Under the pieces are notes generated by a model. That model had not been told where the DNA came from and did not search any database. It saw nothing but the letters and a program-made list of their open reading frames with translations. The position numbers and the translations under genes were made by a program. Of a stretch of DNA of 64,000 nucleotides, positions 23,623-31,855 are shown in pieces (the first letter of the stretch is position 1; each line of letters starts with the position of its first letter). The stretch covers positions 248,001-312,000 of the forward strand of contig NZ_JACHOR010000001.1 of assembly GCF_014199945.1 (NCBI RefSeq), given 5' to 3'. The DNA comes from Brevundimonas variabilis. Its GTDB lineage: Bacteria > Pseudomonadota > Alphaproteobacteria > Caulobacterales > Caulobacteraceae.

Positions 23623-25785
23623 ATGATCGTCGCCTCCGTCCTGATCCCCCTGCCGGTGCCCGAGGCCTTCGACTACGAGGTTCCGGAAGGTCTCGATGTC
23701 GCCCGGGGCGATCAGGTCGCCGTCCCGCTGGGCCCCCGCCTGATCCGGGGGATCGTCACCGAGGTGCGCGAAACCACCGGCTCGAACCGCAAGCTCAAGC
23801 GCGTGGACAGCGTGCTGGACGATCCGCGCCTGCCGTCACGAACCGTCGACTTCGTGGAATGGGCCGCGCGCTGGACGCTGAGCCCGCCGGGCGAGATGGC
23901 CGCGACCGCTCTGAAGGGCCTGCGCGCTCCCCGCCCCCGGCCCGAGCGCAGGGTGCGACGCTTCGGCGACCGCCTGCCCGCGCGACCCACAGCGGCCCGC
24001 GCCGGCGTGCTCGAGGCCCTCGGGGACCGCGCCCTTGCGGCGGCCGACCTCGCCCGGGCGGCTGGCGCTTCCAGCGGCGTGGTCAAGGGCCTGATCGACG
24101 AGGGCGTGCTGGAGGTCATCGAGATCACGGCCGAGGCTGCCTTCGCGGCTCCCGATCCCGACCACGCGCCCGCAACCCTGAACCCGGATCAGGCCGCGGC
24201 TGCCGATGCGATGGCGGAGGCCACGTCCAGGGGCGGCTTCGCGGCCTTCCTGCTGGACGGGGTCACGGGGTCCGGCAAGACCGAGGCCTATCTGGAGGCC
24301 GTGGCGCGGACCCTGCGGGCCGATCCGGCGGCCCAGATCCTGATCCTGCTGCCCGAGATCGCCCTGACCCAGGACCTGATCGCCCGCATCACGGCCCGGT
24401 TCGGCACGGCCCCGGCGGAATGGCATTCCGGCATTGCCCCGCCGCGGCGCCGGGTGGTCTGGGAAGCGGTGGTCGCCGGGCGCTGCAACATCGTGGTCGG
24501 GGCCCGGTCGGCGCTGTTCCTGCCCTATCCGAACCTGAAGCTGATCGTCGTCGACGAGGAGCACGACGGCTCGTTCAAACAGGAGGACGGGCTCGTCTAT
24601 CACGGCCGCGACCTTGCCGTGGCCCGGGCCCGGATCGAGGGCGGCACCGTGGTGCTGGCGTCGGCCACGCCCTCGCTCGAGACATTGTGGAATGCGCAGC
24701 AGGGCCGGTATCGCTGGCTGAAGCTGGCGGCACGGCATGGCGCAGCTGTCCTGCCCGATATCCAGCTGCTGGACCTGCGCCAGACCCCGCCGGACCCGCA
24801 GACCTGGCTGTCCCAGCCGCTGCGAGAGGCGATCGGCGAGACCCTGCTGAAGGGCGAGCAGACCCTGCTGTTCCTGAACCGGCGCGGCTATGCCCCCGTC
24901 GTCCTGTGCCGGGCGTGTGGCCACCGGCTGACCTCGCCGGACACTGACAGCTGGCTGGTCGAGCATCGCTACACCGGGCGGCTGGTCTGCCACCTGACCG
25001 GCTTCTCCATGGCCCGGCCGAAACACTGTCCGTCCTGCGGCGCCGAGGACAGCCTCGTCTCGGTCGGCCCTGGCGTCGAGCGGGTCGAGGAGGAGGTCCG
25101 CCAGCTGTTCCCACAGGCGCGCACGGCCGTCTTCAGCTCCGACACTGTGCCGGACGCGCGCTCGGCCCGGGCCCTGATCCAGACCATGAAGGACGGCGGA
25201 ATCGACATCCTGGTGGCGACCCAGGCGGCGGCCAAGGGGCACAATTTCCCCAACCTGACGCTGGTCGGCGTCGTCGATGCCGATCTGGGCCTGCGCGGGG
25301 GTGACCTCAGGGCCGCCGAGCGCACCTTCCAGCTTCTGACCCAGGCCACCGGCCGGGCGGGGCGAGCCGAACGCCCGGGCCGGGCCCTGCTGCAGACCTG
25401 GACGCCCGAGCACCCGGTCCTGATCGCCCTCGCCGCCGCCGACCGGGATGGCTTCGTCGAGGCCGAGATGGCCGAGCGCGAGGCCGCCGCCCTGCCCCCC
25501 TATGGCCGTCTGGCGGCGCTGATCCTGTCGGGCGAGGACGCAGCGGCCGTCGAACGCCTGGCCCAGGCCCTGGCCCAGAACATCCCCAATGCCGAACGGC
25601 TGGAGGTCTATGGCCCGGCGGATGCACCGCTGGGGCTCATCCGGGGGCGTCGCCGCAAGCGACTGCTGGTCCGGGCCGACCGCGACGTGGATATCCAGGC
25701 CTTTCTTCGCGCCTGGCTGTCGCGGGTGAAGGTCCCCGGATCGGTCCGGTTGAGCGTGGATGTGGACCCCTACAGTTTCCTGTAG
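23623..25785 (+). CDS. priA: Primosomal protein N' (replication restart helicase PriA)
   Basis: 720 residues from the ATG at 23623 ([20 protein letters not shown]), with GGGGAGGA upstream supplied by the repeat palindrome. PriA reloads the replisome at collapsed forks. Domains in order: 3' DNA-binding, winged helix, helicase with Walker [21 protein letters not shown] box [13 protein letters not shown], zinc region at about 425-475 and C-terminal helicase motifs [15 protein letters not shown] and [13 protein letters not shown]. The zinc region keeps LCRACGH, CHLTG and CPSCG; three of the usual eight cysteines are missing (the usual second CxxC reads SPDTD). Confidence 0.95.
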   Translation: MIVASVLIPLPVPEAFDYEVPEGLDVARGDQVAVPLGPRLIRGIVTEVRETTGSNRKLKRVDSVLDDPRLPSRTVDFVEWAARWTLSPPGEMAATALKGLRAPRPRPERRVRRFGDRLPARPTAARAGVLEALGDRALAAADLARAAGASSGVVKGLIDEGVLEVIEITAEAAFAAPDPDHAPATLNPDQAAAADAMAEATSRGGFAAFLLDGVTGSGKTEAYLEAVARTLRADPAAQILILLPEIALTQDLIARITARFGTAPAEWHSGIAPPRRRVVWEAVVAGRCNIVVGARSALFLPYPNLKLIVVDEEHDGSFKQEDGLVYHGRDLAVARARIEGGTVVLASATPSLETLWNAQQGRYRWLKLAARHGAAVLPDIQLLDLRQTPPDPQTWLSQPLREAIGETLLKGEQTLLFLNRRGYAPVVLCRACGHRLTSPDTDSWLVEHRYTGRLVCHLTGFSMARPKHCPSCGAEDSLVSVGPGVERVEEEVRQLFPQARTAVFSSDTVPDARSARALIQTMKDGGIDILVATQAAAKGHNFPNLTLVGVVDADLGLRGGDLRAAERTFQLLTQATGRAGRAERPGRALLQTWTPEHPVLIALAAADRDGFVEAEMAEREAAALPPYGRLAALILSGEDAAAVERLAQALAQNIPNAERLEVYGPADAPLGLIRGRRRKRLLVRADRDVDIQAFLRAWLSRVKVPGSVRLSVDVDPYSFL

Positions 25786-25885
25786 ACACTCCCCAGATAG
25801 ACCCTTGCCGTGGCCGGATTTTCGGCTCCCTCGATCTGTAGAGTTCGCCTTGCCGTCGCATGAACCGCCCGCCGTCAAGCCCGGC

Positions 25886-27160
25886 ATGACCCCCGAGATC
25901 GCCAACCTGGTCGCAGAGGTGAAGGCCGACATCGTCGCCGAAACCGTCGTGCAGATCGATACGGTCACGCCACCCCAGGTCGAGTCGTCTCCCGATCCGG
26001 AGTACCGCACACCGCCCGAAGAGCTGCGCTACCGGTTGCGGCAGCAATCGCTGCTGGCCCGATTTGGAGAGCAGGGCCTTCGTGAACGCGACCGTCAGGC
26101 CCTTCTGGACACGGCCTGCAAGGCTTGCGCGGAAGGACTGGAAACGCCGTTCGCCAAGGTGCTGGCCTATGACGAGGCGTCGTCCCGGCTGATGCTGGTG
26201 GCTGGCACGGGCTGGCGCACGGATGCAGAGGGCCGCACATCGCTGGGATCGGATATGGAAAGCCCGGCGGGCTATGCATTCCGCACCGGAAAGCCCGTCC
26301 TGTCCAATCATCTCGAAAACGAGGAACGGTTCCGCACGCCGAGCTTCCTTGCCGAGCACAGGATCCGTCGCGCCATCAATGTGCTGATCCAGCCCGAGAT
26401 CGACGGGCGCCCCTATGGGGTTCTGGAGGTCGACAGCCCTGACGAGGGACATTTCGACGCCAAGGACGCCATCTTCCTGGACGGGTTCGCCTCTGTTCTG
26501 GGTGCCGCGATCGCCCGACAGGCCGTCGAGCAGCGCCTGCTTGCTGCGATCGAGCATCAGGCCCTCATGGCACGCGAAGTGAGCCACCGGGTCAAGAACA
26601 GCCTGGCGCTGGTCTCCGGCCTGCTGTCGATGCAGGCGCGCAGCGCGGGATCGGAAGAGACGCGCCAGGCCCTGACCGATGCCGGTGCCCGGATCCATGC
26701 CATCAGCCAGGTGCACGACCAGCTCTGGCGAAGCGTCGACCTGGATACGGTGGGGCTGGATGCCTTCCTGTGCCAGCTCTGTGAAGGCCTGGCCGAGAGC
26801 GCGCCTCGCCATGTCATCGAATGCGTCGCCGGGCCGGGAACGGTGCCATCGGACGTCGCCATCCCGCTGGGCCTCATCGTGAACGAGTTCGTCACCAATG
26901 CCATCAAATACGCCTATGGCGAGGACGGTGGCCGGATCACGGTCCATGCCGAGATCGCGAACGACCAGATCCGGCTTGCCGTCGCCGATGAGGGACAAGG
27001 GTTCGACTTCGATGCCGCGCGCACGAACCGCAGCCTGGGTCTGAGGGTCGTCGACAGTCTGGTCCGTCAGTTGGGCGGGACTCTGGTCGATACGGCCGAA
27101 GGTACAGGCACCTGCCTGACCCTGACGGCACCGCTATCCGTGGCAACAGAGGTGGTCTAG
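25886..27160 (+). CDS. GAF-domain sensor histidine kinase, HisKA_2/HWE type
   Basis: 424 residues from the ATG at 25886; TTG starts further upstream (about 25850) are possible because no clear ribosome site marks the start. A GAF sensor domain (about 75-215: CKACAEGLETPFAKVLAYDE ... GVLEVDSPDEGHFDAKDAI) is followed by the phospho-acceptor segment ALMAREVSHRVKNSLALVSG (His) and an ATPase domain with NEFVTNAIKYAYGEDGG and VADEGQGFDFD. No membrane segment, so it is cytoplasmic. Kinases of this class often act in light or general stress pathways; no response regulator is adjacent. Confidence 0.85.
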   Translation: MTPEIANLVAEVKADIVAETVVQIDTVTPPQVESSPDPEYRTPPEELRYRLRQQSLLARFGEQGLRERDRQALLDTACKACAEGLETPFAKVLAYDEASSRLMLVAGTGWRTDAEGRTSLGSDMESPAGYAFRTGKPVLSNHLENEERFRTPSFLAEHRIRRAINVLIQPEIDGRPYGVLEVDSPDEGHFDAKDAIFLDGFASVLGAAIARQAVEQRLLAAIEHQALMAREVSHRVKNSLALVSGLLSMQARSAGSEETRQALTDAGARIHAISQVHDQLWRSVDLDTVGLDAFLCQLCEGLAESAPRHVIECVAGPGTVPSDVAIPLGLIVNEFVTNAIKYAYGEDGGRITVHAEIANDQIRLAVADEGQGFDFDAARTNRSLGLRVVDSLVRQLGGTLVDTAEGTGTCLTLTAPLSVATEVV

Positions 27161-27516
27161 CGGCCGGCGACCAGTTCCACAGTGATCGTCTCGCCCGTGA
27201 CCGCCGTCGCCGTCCAGCGCGTCCCGATCCCGCCCCGGACAATCGGCGTGCAATAGGATCCCGGCACGATGATCGGGCGGCGCAGGCTGAAGCACACCTT
27301 GCCGTCGCGGACACGCCAGGTGCCGGCATTTCGCCCGCCGCGACGCCCCTCACCTTCGAACCGGCCGTCCGCCGTGAGCCAGGCCCTGGCCTTGCGCCCG
27401 TCCGGATAGGTCGAGACCAGGGTATTGCCAAACACCGGCACGAGGTCGGCCGCGGTCGGGGACACGGTCGGGGCCTGGACTGTCAAAGCGAGCGCGATCG
27501 TCAGGGCAAGGATCAT
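27157..27516 (-). CDS. Small secreted protein of unknown function
   Basis: 119 residues. Signal peptide MILALTIALALTVQA, then a compact domain with AWLTADGRFEGEGRRG, AGTWRVRDGKVCFSL and a second cysteine in GSYCTPIVRGG, suggesting a periplasmic disulphide-bonded beta domain. No named family recognised. It overlaps the kinase stop by 4 bp in the opposite orientation. It is downstream of the ABC exporter on the same strand (31 bp) and may share its transcript. Confidence 0.7.
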   Translation of the reverse strand: MILALTIALALTVQAPTVSPTAADLVPVFGNTLVSTYPDGRKARAWLTADGRFEGEGRRGGRNAGTWRVRDGKVCFSLRRPIIVPGSYCTPIVRGGIGTRWTATAVTGETITVELVAGR

Positions 27517-27547
27517 CGCCGCAGCGAACCGCGTTAATCCGGCTGCG

Positions 27548-29392
27548 TCAATCCGCGCGGAACTGCAGCTTGGCGAGACGGGCGTACAGTCCGCCACGGG
27601 CGACCAGTTCGCCGTGGGTGCCCTGATCCACCACCTGCCCGTTCTCCATGACCACGATGCGGTCGGCGCGAAGGACTGTCGCCAGGCGGTGGGCAATGAC
27701 GATGGTCGTGCGGCTCTGCATGGCCTGATCCAGAGCGACCTGCACCAGCCGCTCGTTCTCGGCGTCCAGTGCGCTGGTCGCCTCGTCCAGCAGCAGGATC
27801 GGGGCGTCGCGCACCAGGGCCCGGGCAATGGCCAGACGCTGCCGCTGCCCCCCCGACAGGCTCTTGCCCCGCTCGCCCAGCGGCGTGTTGAAGCCTTCCG
27901 GCAGGGCGTCGATGAACGCCAGGGCCTGGGCCTCCTCGGCCACCTCCCGGGCCTCGGCCTCGGTCGCGGCCTCGCGCCCGAACCGGATGTTCTCGAGCGC
28001 CGATCCGGAGAACAGCGGAGCCTCCTGCGACACCCAGGCGAACCGGTCCCGCACCTCGACGGGGTCGGCCTTGCGCACGTCCACGCCATCGACCGACACC
28101 AGGCCGCTCTGGGGGTCGTAGAAGCGCAGCAGCAGCCGGAACACGGTCGACTTGCCGGCCCCCGAAGGTCCGACGAGGGCGACCGTCTCGCCCGGCCGCA
28201 CCGTCATCGAGAAGCCTTTCAGCGCCGGCAGATCGGGGCGTCCCGGATAGGCGAAGTCCACCGCCGACATCGACACCTCGCCCAGCGGCGGGCTTGGCAG
28301 GGCAACGGGATGAGCCGGTGCCGCGATCGAGGCCTCCGCCCTCATCAGTTCGTCGATCCGCTCCATCGCCCCGGCCGCCTTCTGGACGTCACCCCAGCTT
28401 TCTCCCAGCGCCCCGACCGCCCCGGCGGCAAACACGGACAACAGGACGAACTGCAGCAGGGTCCCCGGGGTCATCGTCCCTGAGATCACGTCCTGGGCCC
28501 CCAGCCAGAGAACCAGGGTCACGCCGCCAAAGGTGACGACGATGATCATGGCGGTCATCAGGGCCCGGGCCCGCATGCGCTTGAGGGATACGCCGAACGC
28601 CCCCTCCACCGCCGCACTGAACCGGGCGATGGCGCTGTCGACGCGGCCGAACGCCTGGACGGTCTCGATGGCATCCACACTCTCGCCGGCAAAGCCCACG
28701 GCATTGGCGAACCGGTCCTGGGAAGCGACCGTCAGCTTGCGGACCTTGCGGCCGAACAGGAAAATCGGGCCGAGCAGCAGCGGCACGATCAGCAGGACCA
28801 GACCGGTCAATTTGGGGCTGACCACGAACAGCAGGATCAACCCGCCAATCAGGGTGAGGAAGTTCCTGAGCGCAAAGGACACCGAGGTCGTCAGCAGCGT
28901 CTCGACCAGGGCGATATCGGTTGTCAGTCGGCTCAGCACCTCGCCCGTGCGCATCTGGGCATAGAAGGAGGGATCCAGCGTCAGGATGCGGTCGAACAGG
29001 CCCTTGCGCACATCGGCAATGACCCGCTCGCCCGTCTTGGTGACATAGAAATAGCGGCACGCCGAGGCGAGGCCGAGAAACAGCGCATTGGCCCCGAGCA
29101 CCAGGAACCAGAGGTCCAGCTGCCGGCCACTGTCCTCAAAGCCGTTGTCGATCGCGCCCCGCGCCGTCACCGTCAGACCCAGTGACGCGGCCGTGGACAG
29201 CAGCAGCCAGCCCATCGCGATCAGCGCGTCCAGCTTGTGCTGCATCAGATAGGGAAGGAGGCGTCCAAGAGGGCGGATATCCTTGCGCTTGGCCCGACGT
29301 TCTCCGGCCTCCCCCATCTGTTCGATCAGCAGCGCTCCGGCGCCGGGGCGGTCGGAGACGGAGGGCGCTTCAGTCGGGGGGGAGACGGTCAT
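27548..29392 (-). CDS. ABC exporter, fused permease-ATPase (MsbA/multidrug type)
   Basis: 614 residues from the ATG at 29392 (MTVSPPTEAPS). Six membrane helices over about 50-320 (e.g. ALIAMGWLLLSTAASLGLTV, FLTLIGGLILLFVVSPKLTG) with the exporter motif ADVRKGLFDRILTLDPSFYA. The ATPase domain has Walker A GPSGAGKSTVFRLLLRFY, Q-loop WVSQEAPLFSG, signature LSGGQRQRLAIARALV and Walker B ILLLDEATSALD. One polypeptide would dimerise to export lipid or drug-like substrates; the substrate is unknown. Starts further upstream are possible. Confidence 0.9.
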   Translation of the reverse strand: MTVSPPTEAPSVSDRPGAGALLIEQMGEAGERRAKRKDIRPLGRLLPYLMQHKLDALIAMGWLLLSTAASLGLTVTARGAIDNGFEDSGRQLDLWFLVLGANALFLGLASACRYFYVTKTGERVIADVRKGLFDRILTLDPSFYAQMRTGEVLSRLTTDIALVETLLTTSVSFALRNFLTLIGGLILLFVVSPKLTGLVLLIVPLLLGPIFLFGRKVRKLTVASQDRFANAVGFAGESVDAIETVQAFGRVDSAIARFSAAVEGAFGVSLKRMRARALMTAMIIVVTFGGVTLVLWLGAQDVISGTMTPGTLLQFVLLSVFAAGAVGALGESWGDVQKAAGAMERIDELMRAEASIAAPAHPVALPSPPLGEVSMSAVDFAYPGRPDLPALKGFSMTVRPGETVALVGPSGAGKSTVFRLLLRFYDPQSGLVSVDGVDVRKADPVEVRDRFAWVSQEAPLFSGSALENIRFGREAATEAEAREVAEEAQALAFIDALPEGFNTPLGERGKSLSGGQRQRLAIARALVRDAPILLLDEATSALDAENERLVQVALDQAMQSRTTIVIAHRLATVLRADRIVVMENGQVVDQGTHGELVARGGLYARLAKLQFRAD

Positions 29393-29528
29393 CGACGCGC
29401 CTCTTGCCCCGGAACGCCCCCCGGTGTAAACGCCGCCGCTCATTCCCGCCGGAGCTCTGGCGGGATTTGTCATTTTCGCGCACCGACGGTCGGCATCGTC
29501 ACCGCGCCCAAGAGACCGGACGACGACC

Positions 29529-29753
29529 ATGAAAGCGGACACGCACCCCGACTACCACTTCATCACCGTCACCCTGACGGACGGTTCGACCTACCAGACC
29601 CGGTCGACCTACGGTAAGGAAGGCGATGTCCTGAACCTCGACATCGACCCCTCGACCCACCCGGCCTGGACCGGCGGCAACCAGCAGATGCTGGACCGGG
29701 GCGGTCGCGTGTCGCGCTTCAACAACAAGTTCGGCGGCTTCATCAAGAAGTAG
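29529..29753 (+). CDS. rpmE: 50S ribosomal protein L31
   Basis: 74 residues: [40 protein letters not shown] and [13 protein letters not shown] identify L31. It has no cysteine, so it is a zinc-free form. It is divergent from the ABC exporter and followed by a terminator, so it is a single-gene unit. Confidence 0.96.
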   Translation: MKADTHPDYHFITVTLTDGSTYQTRSTYGKEGDVLNLDIDPSTHPAWTGGNQQMLDRGGRVSRFNNKFGGFIKK

Positions 29754-29830
29754 GTCCACGGAACGGGCACCCGCAAAGGTGGGCCTTCCGGACCGAAATG
29801 TCGCACCTGGGTGCGGCATCACGACCACAC

Positions 29831-29863
29831 AAAGCGTCGTCCCTTTCGGGGCGGCGCTTTTTG
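29831..29863 (+). terminator. Terminator after rpmE
   Basis: Stem AAGCGTCGTCCC/GGGGCGGCGCTT (12 pairs, two G-U in RNA) with loop TTTC and a TTTTTG tract. Confidence 0.85.
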
Positions 29864-29953
29864 TTTGGCTGGAACGCCGTTAAGGTGAACTGGGTTCGGG
29901 TACAGGACGTCGGCGCGCGATGCAGTGCCGAACACAGGGATTGAGCGTAAGTT

Positions 29954-31531
29954 ATGAATCGACGGCAACTGGGTCTCGGCATCGCCACGACGGCGATGAC
30001 GGCAGCAGCGGCGGCAGCCGCCCAGCAGGCTGTTCCCCAATTCGAGACCGCACCGATCCGACCCGTGACCCGGTGGTCCGCCGCGTTCGAGGATCAGATC
30101 GGCCGCCTTCCGGATACGGTCCAGGGCGACGTGCGGGCCTTCTATGACATCAACGGCTGGCGTCCCGTCTGGACGGCCGAGCGCCTGCGTGGCCTGAACG
30201 CGGCCGCAGGTCGGTCCGAACGCCACGGTCTGCCCGCCTCGGACTTCTTCGACTTCGTCGGCTATGCCGCGGATCGCGACAGTGCCGACGTGCGCACCAC
30301 CGCTGCGGCCCTGACCTATGCCCGCGTACTGGCCGAGGGTCGCGTTCGTCCCGAGGACGTCGAGGACCTCTGGGAAATGCAGAAGAACCGCGTCGATCTG
30401 CCGAGGGGTCTGAACGACGCCATGGTCCGCGGACAGCTTCTGGAGTGGTACGAGGCGCTGGCCCCCTCCGACATCGGCTATGCCAACCTGTCCGCAGGCT
30501 ATGTGCGCTACCGCCGCCTGGCCCGTGATGGCGGCTGGCCCGTGTTCCGGCCCGGTGCCCCCATCGAGCCCGGCAACAGCGACCGGCGCATCCCCGCCCT
30601 GATCGCCCGTCTCGTGGCCGAAGGCGACCTGACCGCCGCCCAGGGGGAAACCCTGAAAGCCCAGGGCGTCGTCTATTCCAGTGCGCTGCAGACCGCCGTG
30701 CGCGGCTTCCAGGCCCGCCATGGCCTTGGGGCGGACGGTCGGATCGGCACCGGCACACAGCGCTCGCTCTCGGCCTCTGCAGAGGACCGGGCCCGTCAGA
30801 TCGCCCTCAACCTCGAGCGGCGTCGCTGGCTGAAACGCGAGGTTGCGCCCGAGCGGATCGAGGTCAACACGGCCGCCGCCATCATGGTCTACTGGAAGGA
30901 CGGCCGGCCCGTTCACTCGAACCGCGTCGTGGTGGGCTCGGCAGAAAACCAGACCCCCAGCCTCGAAAAGCCCTTCGCATCGGTCGTCGCCAATCCGCCC
31001 TGGAACGTCCCCTCGGGCATTGCCCGGCGCGAGATCCTGCCGCGCGGCCCCGCCTATCTGCGCAGCCAGAACATGTACGTCACGCCGGAAGGCAACGTCG
31101 TCCAGCGCGCCGGTCCCCTGGCCGCCCTCGGCTATGTGAAGTTCGAACTGCGCGACAGCTATGCCATCTTCCTGCACGACACGCCGTCGAAGGCCGCCTT
31201 CAACCTTGCTACCCGCCAGCGGTCGCATGGCTGTGTGCGGGTGCAGGGTGCGGTGGAGTTCGCCCGTCTTCTGCTCGCCCCGGATCCGGTAAAGCTCGAG
31301 GAGTTCGACACCGCCCAGCAGACCCGCGAGACCAAGCGCGTGACCACCGGACGCGAGATCGGCGTGCGACTGCTGTACTGGACCGCCTTCGTCGATGGTC
31401 AGGGCCGCGTGGCCTTCCGCGAGGACGTCTACAAGCGCGACCAGAAGCTGGCCGAGGCCCTCGGCATCGCCATCAGCCTGCCGACACCCGTCGACGACGG
31501 TCGCACCGACGTCAACGACGTCGGACCCTGA
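29954..31531 (+). CDS. L,D-transpeptidase (YcbB/LdtD-like)
   Basis: 525 residues. An N-terminal export signal MNRRQLGLGIATTAMTAAAA, a large scaffold region, a peptidoglycan-binding domain at about 205-275 (SSALQTAVRGFQARHGLGAD) and a YkuD catalytic domain at about 295-450. The active-site motif is YAIFLHDTPSKAAF with His and RSHGCVRVQGAVEFA with the nucleophile Cys. It makes 3-3 cross-links in peptidoglycan in the periplasm. Size and order match the LdtD subfamily. Confidence 0.92.
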   Translation: MNRRQLGLGIATTAMTAAAAAAAQQAVPQFETAPIRPVTRWSAAFEDQIGRLPDTVQGDVRAFYDINGWRPVWTAERLRGLNAAAGRSERHGLPASDFFDFVGYAADRDSADVRTTAAALTYARVLAEGRVRPEDVEDLWEMQKNRVDLPRGLNDAMVRGQLLEWYEALAPSDIGYANLSAGYVRYRRLARDGGWPVFRPGAPIEPGNSDRRIPALIARLVAEGDLTAAQGETLKAQGVVYSSALQTAVRGFQARHGLGADGRIGTGTQRSLSASAEDRARQIALNLERRRWLKREVAPERIEVNTAAAIMVYWKDGRPVHSNRVVVGSAENQTPSLEKPFASVVANPPWNVPSGIARREILPRGPAYLRSQNMYVTPEGNVVQRAGPLAALGYVKFELRDSYAIFLHDTPSKAAFNLATRQRSHGCVRVQGAVEFARLLLAPDPVKLEEFDTAQQTRETKRVTTGREIGVRLLYWTAFVDGQGRVAFREDVYKRDQKLAEALGIAISLPTPVDDGRTDVNDVGP

Positions 31532-31554
31532 TCACAACAGAAAGACGCCCGACC

Positions 31555-31848
31555 ATGATGAAGGCCCCGACGCAACGATCCCGCCGCCTCGCGTGGCGGC
31601 TCGCCGGCTGGGGACTGGTGGCTGGCCTGCTGCTGATCCCCGCCGTGGCGATGCTGATCACCGACGAGGTCGTCTGGACGACAGGCGACTTCTTCCTTGC
31701 TGCGCTGCTGCTGATCGGCGGTGGACTGCTGATCGAACTCATCGTCTGGAAAATGCCCGGCCGGCCCGTTCGGCTGGCCCTTTGTCTGGCCGTCCTCGCC
31801 GCCGTCGGCGTGGTCTGGGCGGAAGGGGCCGTCGGCCTCTTCCGCTGA
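31555..31848 (+). CDS. Small membrane protein
   Basis: 97 residues with three hydrophobic helices: GWGLVAGLLLIPAVAMLI, FFLAALLLIGGGLLIELIVW and LALCLAVLAAVGVVWAEGAV. It begins 23 bp after the L,D-transpeptidase stop, with GAAAGACG ahead of the ATG, so it is probably co-transcribed. Function unknown. Its stop is 7 bp from the convergent putA stop. Confidence 0.75.
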   Translation: MMKAPTQRSRRLAWRLAGWGLVAGLLLIPAVAMLITDEVVWTTGDFFLAALLLIGGGLLIELIVWKMPGRPVRLALCLAVLAAVGVVWAEGAVGLFR

Positions 31849-31855
31849 TCGCTGC

